11,076 nucleotides of DNA from Baffinella frigidus (GCA_026770585.1 MU647439.1:61299-72374); one strand, 5' to 3'; counted from the stretch's first letter, positions 1 to 5,945 are shown. Notes: generated by a model from the sequence alone, not told the origin. Made by a program: numbers and translations.

Positions 1-122
1 CCTCTCTCTATCTCTCGATCTCGCACTCTCCCTCTCCCTCTCCCTCTCTCCATCTCCCTCCCTCTCTCCCTCGCCCTCTCCATCTCCCTCCCTCTCCCTC
101 GCCCTCTCTCTCCCTCTCCGCT
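1..122. repeat. CT-rich simple-sequence tract
   Basis: Imperfect (CT)n/(CCCTCT)n low-complexity sequence, pyrimidine on the plus strand. No coding signal. The window also ends in the same kind of sequence. Confidence 0.95.
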
Positions 123-178
123 TGGCCCGCCAGGACCATCCGTGTCGAGGGGTTCCAGTGGACATGATGCAGGGCGGT

Positions 179-245
179 ATAAATCCGTTAACTTTTGGAG
201 CGGAAAAGCGCCCGGTCTCACGAAATTGGTGAGCCCAAATAGACT
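179..245 (+). repeat. Dispersed repeat with stem-loop, copy 1
   Basis: This ~65-bp stretch aligns with 7649-7714. Shared words are AAATCCGT, TGGAGCGG and the hairpin CTCAC-GAAATTG-GTGAG (about 219-235). A third, shorter relative is the perfect hairpin at 2073-2095. The stem pairs differ between copies while the AAATT/AGATT loop is kept. I do not recognise the family. A small non-autonomous repeat with a conserved structure is the simplest reading. Confidence 0.5.
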
Positions 246-369
246 AATGAGACAGCGCTAGGTATCGTTGCCATGTTGGTGTCAGTCAACCAGTTGACTC
301 ATATTTAGTAAACCAGTTAACTAATCTCGCTCTCGTGTGCAGATGACCGAGGAGGTGATCTTCGGCGAC
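246..369. other. Non-coding stretch with one short palindrome
   Basis: No credible open frame. It contains the perfect inverted repeat AGTCAAC-CA-GTTGACT at 284-299, followed by a related word, CCAGTTAACT, near 313. Confidence 0.5.
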
Positions 370-432
370 ACCTCGTGATCGCGCTCGTGACCACCTCGTG
401 ACCACCTCGTGACCACGACTCCTCGTGACCAC
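370..432. repeat. 11-bp tandem repeat (CTCGTGACCAC)
   Basis: About four to five imperfect units of CTCGTGACCAC. Two adjacent units are exact, and the outer ones are degenerate (CTCGTGATCGCG, CTCGTGACCACG). Open frames crossing it are translations of the repeat. Confidence 0.8.
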
Positions 433-524
433 GCCAGCCGTGGGATAGGCCCGCCTCGGGACTCGCCGTCAGTCGAGGCTCACAACCTAGCTGCTTACGC
501 CGCCGCATGGTTGTAGTGACCACG

Positions 525-614
525 CCAGAGGGCTCGAAACTTCCACTTTTGACGTCTCAAGGGGAACCCCGAAGGTTTCTAAAGTCAACTAGGCCATTCC
601 CTCGAGCCCTCTGG
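525..614. repeat. Inverted repeat, 13-bp arms
   Basis: CCAGAGGGCTCGA at 525-537 is the exact reverse complement of TCGAGCCCTCTGG at 602-614, with a 64-bp spacer. It is a small fold-back structure with no coding content recognised inside. Confidence 0.7.
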
Positions 615-724
615 TGTTGGAAGGTGCATCTCACACGTGAAAAACGCAGTATCAGAGTTTTGGGTTCGGTTGAGGAGTTTAGGGTTCAGGTGTAGGACAC
701 CTCGGGAGGCGCGTCCCACACGTG

Positions 725-863
725 CCACCAGCCCTGCGAGGCGGACCAAATCTACGATTGTTTGGAGCCATTTCCTCGTGTGTCACATTTGTTTTCGAAG
801 GTGCCACCCAAGGAATTGGCGCATGCTCCAGCCTTGATTTGGTCCGCCTCGGAGGGCTGGTGG
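725..863. repeat. Inverted repeat, 28-bp arms, 1 mismatch
   Basis: The arm at 725-752 (starts CCACCAGCCC, ends GGACCAAATC) is the reverse complement of 836-863 with a single mismatch, enclosing 83 bp. Short frames run through it on both strands, but none looks like a gene. This fits a MITE-like fold-back remnant. I see no clear target duplication. Confidence 0.75.
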
Positions 864-933
864 TGAAAAGCGGCGTTGCCGAGGAGGCCTGTTTCACACC
901 TGTCAAAGCGGTGTTTTAGAGTGAGGCGCTACC

Positions 934-1018
934 TTACCTTAAAAACACGCCCCCCCCCTACGGAGGTTCCTCTACCATAAAAAACGGTTCCCGTAAGAAA
1001 GGGGGCGTTTTTGAGGTG
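934..1018. repeat. Fold-back repeat around AAAAACACGCCCCC
   Basis: ACCTTAAAAACACGCCCCC (about 937-955) pairs with GGGGGCGTTTTTGAGGT (about 1001-1017) with one bulge and one mismatch. It resembles the other short hairpin elements in the window. The GGCGTTT word is reused in the tandem repeats just downstream. Confidence 0.6.
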
Positions 1019-1172
1019 TGGGTTTCTTGACAATTAAGAAAGAAGAGGCGGGCGTCCCCTTTTCTTGCTCAATAATTAAGAAAGCGGGCGTTTCTACTGG
1101 GTTTCTAACGGGCGGGCGTTTCCACTGAGTTTCTCAATAAATAAGAAAGAGAAGGCGGGCGTTTCCCCTGCG
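1018..1172 (+). repeat. Irregular tandem repeat GCGGGCGTTTC / AATTAAGAAAG
   Basis: Four units beginning GCGGGCGT (near 1048, 1084, 1112 and 1157) alternate with AT-rich TTTCTCAATAAATAAGAAAG-type spacers. Unit spacing is uneven (about 28-45 bp). No gene is supported. Confidence 0.7.
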
Positions 1173-1282
1173 TCGCTTTACATGTACCCCGGCCCCTCCC
1201 TAGGTCCTCCTTATAGGCACACACACAGCCTCGGTGGGGGTGCATGCATGTACATGGCGGCCGTATTGTATTACATGTAGGA

Positions 1283-1350
1283 GGCGGCGCTTTCTTGTGA
1301 GCGAGGTGCATGTACCCCTGTAAACGACGATCCCGTCTACTAGCGCCGCC
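1283..1350. repeat. Partial TACAGGGGTACC-family arm with 9-bp inverted repeat
   Basis: GGCGGCGCT (1283-1291) pairs exactly with AGCGCCGCC (1342-1350). Between them, TTTCTTGTGAGCGAGG followed by TGTACCCCTGTA (about 1291-1322) is a diverged copy of the right arm of the element at 1364-1486. Nested arms in opposite orientation suggest one element inserted into, or rearranged with, another. Confidence 0.6.
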
Positions 1351-1363
1351 CCCCCTCAAAACA

Positions 1364-1486
1364 TACAGGGGTACCTCGCTCATCAGAAACCGCACCCCCC
1401 CTAGGATTCTACCGTAGGGCTATGCCTAGGGCTCTACGGTGGTCCTAGGGGGGGGGGCAGTTTCTTATGAGCAAGGTACCCCTGTA
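1364..1486. mobile_element. Palindromic MITE-like element with TACAGGGGTACC ends
   Basis: This ~123-bp element is nearly all inverted repeat. The left arm starts TACAGGGGTACCTCGCTCAT and the right arm ends ATGAGCAAGGTACCCCTGTA. Inner sub-arms carry CCTAGG boxes and CTACCGTAGGGC/GCTCTACGGTGG. It encodes no protein of its own. A shortened second copy lies at 10712-10817 and single arms lie at about 1291-1322 and 1636-1672. Read in one frame the arm gives the peptide FLMSEVPLY, so predicted proteins with that string are probably element readthrough. Confidence 0.75.
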
Positions 1487-1635
1487 CAGGGGTGTCTGGG
1501 ATAAGAACACGAGTGCTCCCACATCGGTCGGTGTCTGTTTTCTTACATTAGTGCCAGAGGGTTGACCAAACGCAAGATTTAGTCGACCCTCAGGTACTAG
1601 ATTAAGAAAATGGGGACCCAAGTCCGGTATGTGTT
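1487..1635. other. Non-coding stretch with a short inverted repeat
   Basis: No gene recognised. AGTGCC-AGAGGGTTGACC (from about 1550) pairs imperfectly with GTCGACCCTCAGGTACT (to about 1598). Confidence 0.5.
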
Positions 1636-1672
1636 CTTCAGTTCTGTTTTCTTATGAACGAGGCACCCCTGT
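1636..1672 (+). repeat. Solo arm of the TACAGGGGTACC family
   Basis: TTTCTTATGAACGAGGCACCCCTGTA-type sequence matches the right arm of the 1364-1486 element with two substitutions. It has no partner arm nearby, so it is likely a remnant. Confidence 0.65.
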
Positions 1673-2064
1673 ACATGCAAGCCCATCTGGGGTGTCCTAG
1701 GAGGATGCTTCTTCATACTCTCCATCATACTCTCTATGCGGGAAGGTCCCTGCTGAGGCGTGGGGAGTGCTAGATCAGGTGCCACGTTGCCGAGGATCAG
1801 TCCCAGCTACGGTACATCACACTTCCCCGCTACATCAGAGTTCGCCATCTACCAATAACGTTGCTCGCTGGGCCTTTCTTAGCTCACGGCAGGTCTCTCA
1901 CTCTCTCTCTCCCTCCCTCTCTCTCTCTCTCTCTCTCTACGAGAGGAGATGCTCTATGCGAGAAGATGCATGTAGAAGATGGTAGCTCTGCATGACGCGG
2001 GCTGACTGCTCGTGTTCACTCCGAACGTTACCGTTGACGCATTTGCACCAAATCCTCGAGAAAT
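1673..2064. other. No gene seen; contains CT microsatellite 1896-1939
   Basis: Short open frames on both strands have no recognisable domain. The only clear structure is a (CT)n tract at about 1896-1939. Confidence 0.5.
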
Positions 2065-2100
2065 CGACGGCCGGTCTCGTCAAATCGACGAGACCAAATC
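2065..2100 (+). repeat. Perfect stem-loop, relative of copy 1 motif
   Basis: GGTCTCGTC (2073-2081), loop AAATC, GACGAGACC (2087-2095). This is a perfect 9-bp stem. Flanking CGGTCTC...CCAAAT words match those at 215-245, and the stem pairs have changed together. It is part of the three-copy dispersed hairpin family (179-245, 7649-7714). Confidence 0.55.
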
Positions 2101-2182
2101 GTGCGGGACAGAGCTAGACGCAGGCGGGAACGTGCACGGCAGCCCGAACAGCATACACGTCGGCACTTCTCCAGGTCTCTCT

Positions 2183-2284
2183 ATCCCATAAGTGACCAGC
2201 AGGCTGATACGCCCTGCCGCAGGGCCCTAGGACCTGCCTAGGGCTCCCACGGGCGATTATTCGCCCGTCGGTCACTTAAGGGAT
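2183..2284. mobile_element. 102-bp multi-hairpin fold-back element, copy A
   Basis: The ends ATCCCATAAGTGACC and GGTCACTTAAGGGAT form a closing stem with one mismatch. Inside lie three consecutive hairpins: CCCTG-CCG-CAGGG, CCCTAGG-ACCTG-CCTAGGG and CGGGCGATTATTCGCCCG. The whole would draw as a cloverleaf. Copy B at 3320-3421 has the same 102-bp length and about 85% identity, with compensating changes in stems. TA flanks this copy on both sides (2182-2183 and 2284-2285), as in TA-targeting MITEs. No protein is encoded. Confidence 0.75.
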
Positions 2285-2296
2285 ACGCGGGCTATG

Positions 2297-2381
2297 AGAG
2301 GAGATCCATGTCGGAGGCAGGGACGTGGGCGGCCGCGCGCTGGGCCAGGCCGAACAGCGCCAGCAGCCGCCGGAACGCCGT
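2297..2381 (-). CDS. Exon-like open frame, unrecognised (duplicated module)
   Basis: On the minus strand, CATCGCAG is followed by an open frame beginning VTAFRRLLALFGLAQRAA and closing with a stop at about 2297. The amphipathic peptide and the AG boundary look like a terminal exon. The upstream boundary recurs at about 2681 (CATCGCAG then GGTACCAGTGCTC, reading VPVLFGLGQQ), and the VTAFRRL part recurs in broken form near 2524. I do not recognise the protein. It may be pseudogenic. Confidence 0.3.
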
Positions 2382-2580
2382 CACCCTGCGATGTGAGAGA
2401 AGTCAGCACACGGTGCTTGTGAGGAGCATCTCGGGACGAGCCCGCCTCAGGCGGTGTTCAGAGTGCTCACTCACGTTCGAGCGAGTGAGTGAACCCTTTT
2501 GAGAATATCTACAAGGGCGCCTGCAGCCGCCGGAACGCCGTGACTCTGCAGTGCGCGATTCCAGGGAAGTTAGCATTCGT
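2382..2580. repeat. Direct repeat unit 1 (with 2681-2815)
   Basis: CCCTGCGATGTGAGAGAAGT through CACGGTGCT, then CTCACTCACGTTCGAGCGAG, CCCTTTTGAGAATATCTACA, GCCTGCAGCCG and ATTCCAGGGAAGT are repeated in the same order at 2681-2815. This copy carries about 60 extra bases (about 2420-2466). Each copy has a CTCACTC...GAGTGAG hairpin. On the minus strand the shared end reads GALVDILKR(V/A)HSLART followed by a stop in both copies. Confidence 0.75.
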
Positions 2581-2680
2581 TCAAGCGAGAGCGAGAGAGC
2601 TGGTTGCAACGCAGGTTGTGATCGAGAGCTGGAGTGAGTCAGGGTTCGGGGTTTGCTGCCCCAGGCCGAAGAGCACTGGT

Positions 2681-2815
2681 ACCCTGCGATGTAAGAGACG
2701 TCAGCACACGGTGCTCACTCACGTTCGAGCGAGTGAGTGAGCCCTTTTGAGAATATCTACAAGGGCGCCTGCAGCCGTCACCTTGCAGTGCACCATTCCA
2801 GGGAAGTCAGCATAC
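2681..2815. repeat. Direct repeat unit 2 (with 2382-2580)
   Basis: Shorter copy of the unit above, lacking the internal insertion. The minus-strand frame GALVDILKRAHSLART-stop is kept with one residue changed, and most differences are single substitutions. This fits a local duplication of an exon-like segment, but no family is recognised. A (GA)n tract follows at about 2835-2855. Confidence 0.7.
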
Positions 2816-3075
2816 CGGCAGAGAGGCATACGGTAGAGAGAGAGAGAGAGAGAGACCTTTGGTCCTATGCCTTTGAGTGCTACCAGCACGGCCGCCATGT
2901 ATTCCACGGTACTGGAGTGCGCTAGGCCCTGGGGGTCGGTATTTCTCAAGCGTCGGTATTTCTCAATGTACAGATCAAATCTCAAACCAAAGACTCGTTG
3001 AGGGGGGTTCTTGGAGGCCGTGCTTGTTTTATTGCAGGTTATCCTCTAGCTAGGGCTGGCGTGTGTGCTGGTTTC

Positions 3076-3246
3076 GGGTGTTGGGTTTCGGGTTTCAGGT
3101 TTCAGGTGTAGGGTTTGGGGTCTGGGGTTTACTCTCGCGGTTTGGGGTTTAATCTCGCGGGTGTGGGGTTCACTCTCAAGAGTTTCAAGGTTTAGGGTTT
3201 AGGGTCTAGGGTTTAGGGTTCAGGGTTTAGGGTTGAGGGTTGAGGG
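3076..3246 (+). repeat. Telomere-like GGGTTTAGG-variant tract
   Basis: Degenerate TTTAGGG-type 7-mers (GGGTTTCAGG, GGGTTTGGG, GGGTTCAGGG) on the plus strand. It is best near 3189-3246, where several exact TTTAGGG units occur. It is interstitial, not a chromosome end, because unrelated sequence continues on both sides. Confidence 0.85.
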
Positions 3247-3256
3247 TGAGAGGGTC

Positions 3257-3285
3257 GGTCTGCGGCGCAGACGGCGCCGCAGACC
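3257..3285. repeat. Perfect 11-bp stem-loop
   Basis: GGTCTGCGGCG (3257-3267), 7-base loop, CGCCGCAGACC (3275-3285). It lies between telomere-like DNA and the copy B multi-hairpin element. Confidence 0.75.
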
Positions 3286-3319
3286 TCTACCGAGAGCTTG
3301 GGATTTAGGGTTTCGTGTC

Positions 3320-3421
3320 ATCCCTTGAGTGGCGAGTAGGCTCATACGCCCTACGGTAGGGCCCTAGGACCTTCCTAGGGCTTCGACGGGCGAATATTCG
3401 CCCGTCCGGCACTTAAGGGAT
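3320..3421. mobile_element. 102-bp multi-hairpin fold-back element, copy B
   Basis: Same layout as 2183-2284: closing stem ATCCCTTGAGTGGCG/CGGCACTTAAGGGAT and inner hairpins CCCTA-CGG-TAGGG, CCCTAGG-ACCTT-CCTAGGG and CGGGCGAATATTCGCCCG (a perfect 18-bp palindrome). Relative to copy A, the loop-closing pair of hairpin 1 changes from G-C to A-T and the last pair of the outer stem changes from C-G to G-C. The TA flank is present only on the right. Confidence 0.75.
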
Positions 3422-3447
3422 AATATTTTTCAGGAAAGAGTAAGTAG

Positions 3448-3659
3448 CCACTCGAGGCTAGAAGTGTGACTATTTTAAAATAGTCATTCTTTTATAAGTG
3501 AGTGGGGGGAAAGAATTGTGTAGTAATTTTCACACAAATAGGGGCATTTGGTCACGTAGCTCGCGTAATTCCTCGAGCTACGTGACCAAGTCTGCCCGTT
3601 ACTGGTACTAAATTTAACAACCCCACATTTAAAATAGTCCCTCTTCCAGCCTCGAGTGG
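3448..3659. mobile_element. 212-bp inverted-repeat element with nested palindromes
   Basis: The 32-bp ends CCACTCGAGGCTAGAAG... (from 3448) and ...CTTCCAGCCTCGAGTGG (to 3659) are reverse complements with about three mismatches. Inside are a perfect 20-bp palindrome, TGACTATTTTAAAATAGTCA (3467-3486), and a perfect 16-bp stem, TTGGTCACGTAGCTCG / CGAGCTACGTGACCAA (3548-3563 and 3574-3589, 10-base loop). There is no coding capacity. A MITE-like element is the likely identity. Target duplication is unclear. Confidence 0.7.
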
Positions 3660-3679
3660 AGAGTTCGGCACGGACCAGG

Positions 3680-3711
3680 CGAAGCCGGAGATTCGCGGAT
3701 CTCCGGCTTCG
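3680..3711. repeat. Perfect 13-bp stem-loop
   Basis: CGAAGCCGGAGAT, loop TCGCGG, ATCTCCGGCTTCG. The preceding words GGCACGGACCAGGC recur at 3782-3795. On the minus strand these form a shared exon-end-like motif, GCCTG|GTCCGTGCC. Confidence 0.75.
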
Positions 3712-3765
3712 AGAGTTGAGGGTTTAGGGTTGAGGGATTAGGGTTGAGGGTTAAGGGTTTAGGAA
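3712..3765 (+). repeat. Telomere-like GGGTTTAGGGTTGAG tract
   Basis: Short run of TTTAGGG/TTGAGGG variants on the plus strand between two hairpin or exon-like modules. Confidence 0.75.
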
Positions 3766-3790
3766 CGAGTAGGTAGAGTTTGGCACGGAC

Positions 3791-3859
3791 CAGGCAGAGA
3801 TCGCGCCGCGGACAGTCGAGATGAATCCTGAGAGGCTCCGCGGCATGAATGGCGCCGCC
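3791..3859 (-). CDS. GC-rich exon-like module, copy 1
   Basis: On the minus strand, GTTTGCAG precedes and GTCCGTGCC follows a 69-bp island that reads AAPFMPRSLSGFISTVRG and onwards in phase 2. In this frame copies differ mainly by silent or conservative changes: P codons vary, and F/L, S/A and T/A are exchanged. Relatives lie at 4064-4113, 4256-4314 and 4586-4674. The plus strand is also open (VEMNPERLRGMNGAAL) with equally mild changes, so the strand is not settled. A distant match of GFISTV to the Got1 C-terminal SFVDKV is possible but weak. Confidence 0.35.
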
Positions 3860-4063
3860 CTGCAAACGCCATCGATTCATCAAACCCTAAACCCTACATC
3901 CTAAACCATGAACAACACCCCTAAAGGTACATGTGGAGTCTACGGGCAAACGCCGCCGTTTCATCAAACCGGTACGGCTCAGGGGTTTGCGTCGAAAGCC
4001 TGCGAACGAGAGGTAAGAGAGTGAAGCCACTCCCTCTGAGAGTAAATCGGTGTAAAGCGAACT

Positions 4064-4113
4064 GCCGAGATGAATCCTGCGAGGCTCCGCGGCATCAACG
4101 GCGCCGCCCTGCC
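4064..4113 (-). repeat. GC-rich exon-like module, copy 2 (truncated)
   Basis: Matches copy 1 from GAGATGAATCCTG to GGCGCCGCCCTGC with GAG-to-GCG and ATG-to-ATC changes. The GCCGCGGA half of the inner inverted repeat is lost. On the minus strand, GGCAG precedes the island and the frame reads AAPLMPRSLAGFISAV. Confidence 0.7.
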
Positions 4114-4130
4114 GTTGTAGGGGTGTACAG

Positions 4131-4577
4131 TTAGTTGCACAGTTTTACAGTGAGTTGTAGAGTTTTACAGTTAGTTTTACAGTTTTACAGGGAGTTATAG
4201 AGTTTTACAGTTAGGTGTACAGTTGTAGAGTTGTACAGTTTGGTGTACAGTTGCCGCCGCGGACAGTCGAGATGAATCCTGAGAGGCTCCGCGGCATGAA
4301 CGGCGCCGCCCTGCATTTATAGAGTTTTACAGTCAGTTATACAGTTTCACAGTGAGTTGTAGAGGTTTACGGTTGGTTGTAGGGTTGTACAGTTAGTTGT
4401 TCAGTTGTACGGTTGTACAGTTGGTTGTAGAGTTGTACTGTGAGCTATAGAGCTTTACAGTTGGTTGTAGAGTTGTAGAGTTGTAGAGTTGTAGAGTTGT
4501 AGAGTTGTAGAGTTGTAGAGTAAGTTATGGAGTTGTACACTTGGTTGTAGAGTTGTACATCTGTACAGTTAGTTGTA
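4131..4577 (+). repeat. TTGTA(C/G)AG minisatellite
   Basis: Irregular array of (A/G)GTTGTA(C/G)AG and GTTTTACAG units. Its core at 4464-4520 is about seven exact copies of the 8-mer GTTGTAGA. It is interrupted by module copy 3 (4256-4314) and flanked by copies 2 and 4. Open frames across it are translations of the repeat. Confidence 0.9.
4256..4314 (-). repeat. GC-rich exon-like module, copy 3
   Basis: Full-length core with the perfect inverted repeat GCCGCGGA...TCCGCGGC, sitting inside the minisatellite. On the minus strand, ATGCAG precedes it. It differs from copy 1 by a single base (AAT/AAC) in the core. Confidence 0.75.
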
Positions 4578-4585
4578 CAGGAGCC

Positions 4586-4674
4586 GCCACGGACAGTGGA
4601 GATGAATCCTGAGAGGCTCCGCGGCATCAACGGCGCCGCCTTGCAAACGCCATCGATTCATCAAGCCCTAAACC
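4586..4674 (-). repeat. GC-rich exon-like module, copy 4 (long)
   Basis: Carries the core plus the downstream flank CAAACGCCATCGATTCATCA shared with copy 1, so the duplicated unit is larger than the core. The acceptor-like CAG of the minus strand is CAA here, and the first stem arm is GCCACGGA, so this copy is decaying. The CAAACGCC flank word also occurs near 3948. Confidence 0.7.
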
Positions 4675-4930
4675 GTGAGGGTTTGGTAGTGAGGGTGTGG
4701 TAAAAAGAACGAACACGGTCAAGTCCGAACCCCAACCCGTACCCTCTACCCACTAAACCAAACCCCTATCGCGCTGCGAGTGGAGGCTACGCGCGACACG
4801 CCGGAGGTGGCCCTGCGCGAGGATTTGTGACGCACTGTCATGAAGCGGGCCGGGGGCTGCGATCGCGCAACAAATCAAATCCAAAAGCAACCCCAAAATT
4901 TAAATCAAATCAAATCTGAAAGCAGAGGGA
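4675..4930. other. No gene recognised
   Basis: Short open frames exist on both strands (plus: RVEATRDTPEVALREDL-stop near 4777-4830) without recognisable domains. An A/T-rich stretch of AAATCAAAT words occupies about 4869-4918. Confidence 0.5.
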
Positions 4931-4942
4931 AGGTGTGCCGCA

Positions 4943-4989
4943 CCAGCCGAGCGAAGAGTCGAGGAAGTGGCCGAAGACGTCCAGGAACC
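4943..4989 (-). CDS. GOT1: Got1-like protein, exon C
   Basis: After CTCTCCAG on the minus strand the frame continues in phase 1 from exon B and reads FLDVFGHFLDSSL. Joined to exon B this gives EFLG-FLDVFGHFL, which parallels the Got1 region after the third membrane helix (yeast ESLGIIGLFGDFF, human EIYGFFLLFRGFF, from memory). The 3' end is uncertain. A GC donor at about 4942 keeps phase 1 and a GT donor a few bases on would change it. No exon D follows downstream. The acceptor is preceded by telomere-like repeat. Confidence 0.5.
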
Positions 4990-4998
4990 CTGGAGAGG

Positions 4999-5155
4999 TT
5001 TTAGGGTTTAGGGTTCAGGGTTGAGGGTTGAGGGTTTGGGGTTTAGGGTTTAGGTTGTAAGGTTTAGGGTTTAGAGTTTAGGGTTTGGGGTTTGAGGTGT
5101 CGGGTTTAAGGTTTAGGGTTTAGGGCTTGGGAGAGTTTAGGAGGGTTGAGGGTTG
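4999..5155 (+). repeat. Telomere-like tract filling a putative intron
   Basis: TTTAGGG and variants (GGGTTCAGGG, GGGTTGAGGG, GGGTTTGGGG) on the plus strand. On the minus strand it is the body of the putative intron between exons B and C (5164-4990), reading CCCTAAACCC. It ends at the CTCCAG acceptor. Confidence 0.85.
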
Positions 5156-5164
5156 AGGGAGGAC

Positions 5165-5290
5165 CAAGAAACTCGACGACAAACCCGAGGAGCACCCAGC
5201 GCTGGCAGATGAGCACAAAGCCCGTGGCCATAGCAAAGGCGCCCATGCGCCGCTTCGGCGCGAGCAGGAACCGCCTTACGTCCCGCGGCC
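5165..5290 (-). CDS. GOT1: Got1-like vesicle-transport membrane protein, exon B
   Basis: Got1/Sft2-type proteins are ~140-residue, four-helix membrane proteins of the ER-Golgi route. This 126-bp minus-strand island (preceded by ATCGCAG, followed by GTCCTC) encodes PRDVRRFLLAPKRRMGAFAM, then the hydrophobic TGFVLICQRWVLLGFVVEFL. It follows the family pattern: basic loop (RRF..., KRRMG), third helix, tryptophan, then (I/V)(V/I)E.LG. Yeast Got1 has KRRG...LLKWTFLGFIIESLG, from memory. Start and end phases are both 1, matching exons A and C. The open frame continues into repeat at both ends, as expected for an exon. This is the strongest of the Got1-like pieces. Whether the gene is functional is unknown. 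Confidence 0.7.
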
Positions 5291-5324
5291 CTGCGATGAG
5301 CATTACGGTTCATGTTGTTTTGTT

Positions 5325-5500
5325 TACGTGTTTGGGTTCCGGGTTTGGAGTTTGGGGTATGGGATTTGGGGTTTGGGGTTTGGGGTTTGAAGTAAGGGTT
5401 CGTGGTGCGGGGTTTGGGGTGTAGGGTTTGGGGTTGAAGGTTCAGGGTACAGGGTTTGGGGGTTGGGTTTCCGGTTTTCGAGCGTAGGGGTTAGAGGTTA
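5325..5500 (+). repeat. GGGTTTGGGGT-type telomere variant filling a putative intron
   Basis: Mostly GGGTTTGGGGTTTGGGG variants, unlike the TTTAGGG units of the next intron. On the minus strand it fills the putative A-B intron (5525-5291, 235 bp). Confidence 0.8.
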
Positions 5501-5525
5501 GGGATGATGGGCGAGGGGTTCGTGC

Positions 5526-5576
5526 CTGCGACGAGAAGAGATCCCGCGACAAGCAGAACGTTCGCCATCATCAGCC
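5526..5576 (-). CDS. GOT1: Got1-like protein, exon A
   Basis: This 51-bp minus-strand island after GGGCACAG reads GLMMANVLLVAGSLLVA plus one base, in phase 1. Joined to exon B it gives NVLLVAGSLLVAGPRDVRRF, which matches Got1 residue for residue in length (human NVLFVAGLAFVIGLERTFRF, from memory). The join needs a GC donor (GCAG|GCACGA) at 5525 and an AG acceptor at 5292-5291. No convincing first exon was found. TTCTTCTTCGCTG|GTACTC at about 5949-5936 (EFFFAG, phase 1) is a weak candidate. Confidence 0.6.
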
Positions 5577-5610
5577 CTGTGCCCCCCGGAACGTTACACG
5601 ATTCACTCAC

Positions 5611-5728
5611 TCGGTCTCTCTCTCTCTCTCTCTCTCTCACACACTCGCTCGCTCGCTCTCGCTCGCTCTCTCTCTCGCTCTCTCTCTCGCTCGCTCACTC
5701 TCTCGTTCTCTCTCTCGCTCTCGCTCTG
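5611..5728. repeat. CT / CTCG microsatellite
   Basis: (CT)n passing into (CTCG)n and back. The open frame crossing it (SLSLSLTHSLARS-type peptide) is an artefact of the repeat. Confidence 0.95.
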
Positions 5729-5945
5729 TCGCCCCCCCCACCTCCTCTCGTCTGCAAAGAAGTGCTAGCACAGCGTGCGGTCCTTGGTGTCCGCAACGCG
5801 ATGCACACGGGGTTCAGTCAACTCGATCCGCAAACGAGCGGGAGTGGGAAGTGCGGTGCTGGGTTCAAGGTTTAGGGTCGACGGTCTTAAGGTTCATAGA
5901 CTTTCGGATCACTCATCTCCAGGCTGGGAGTACCAGCGAAGAAGA
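5729..5945. other. Unassigned stretch, open on the plus strand
   Basis: The plus frame from about 5750 reads VCKEVLAQRAVLGVRNAMHT and onwards for ~35 codons. The minus strand also has a short open frame. No domain is recognised and I do not call a gene. Confidence 0.3.

Noticed and set aside
1105-1395. 96-residue minus open frame starting MRFLMSEVPLY
   Set aside because: It begins inside a palindromic element arm and ends in tandem repeats. Readthrough of repeats.
2183-2284. Cloverleaf as a tRNA gene
   Set aside because: No acceptor/T-loop consensus (GGTTCGAATCC-like) and no anticodon-arm geometry. The three hairpins are perfect palindromes with tiny loops.
3805-3853. Plus-strand exon reading VEMNPERLRGMNGAAL as the main call for the repeated module
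   Set aside because: Open and mildly changed between copies, but no GT follows. The minus strand has CAG/GT edges like neighbouring islands. Kept only as an alternative.
4445-4630. 61-residue minus open frame rich in LYNSTT
   Set aside because: Direct translation of the GTTGTAGA minisatellite.
5504-5875. 123-residue plus open frame with SLSLSL stretch
   Set aside because: It runs through a CT/CTCG microsatellite. Its first part is antisense to the better-supported Got1-like exon A.
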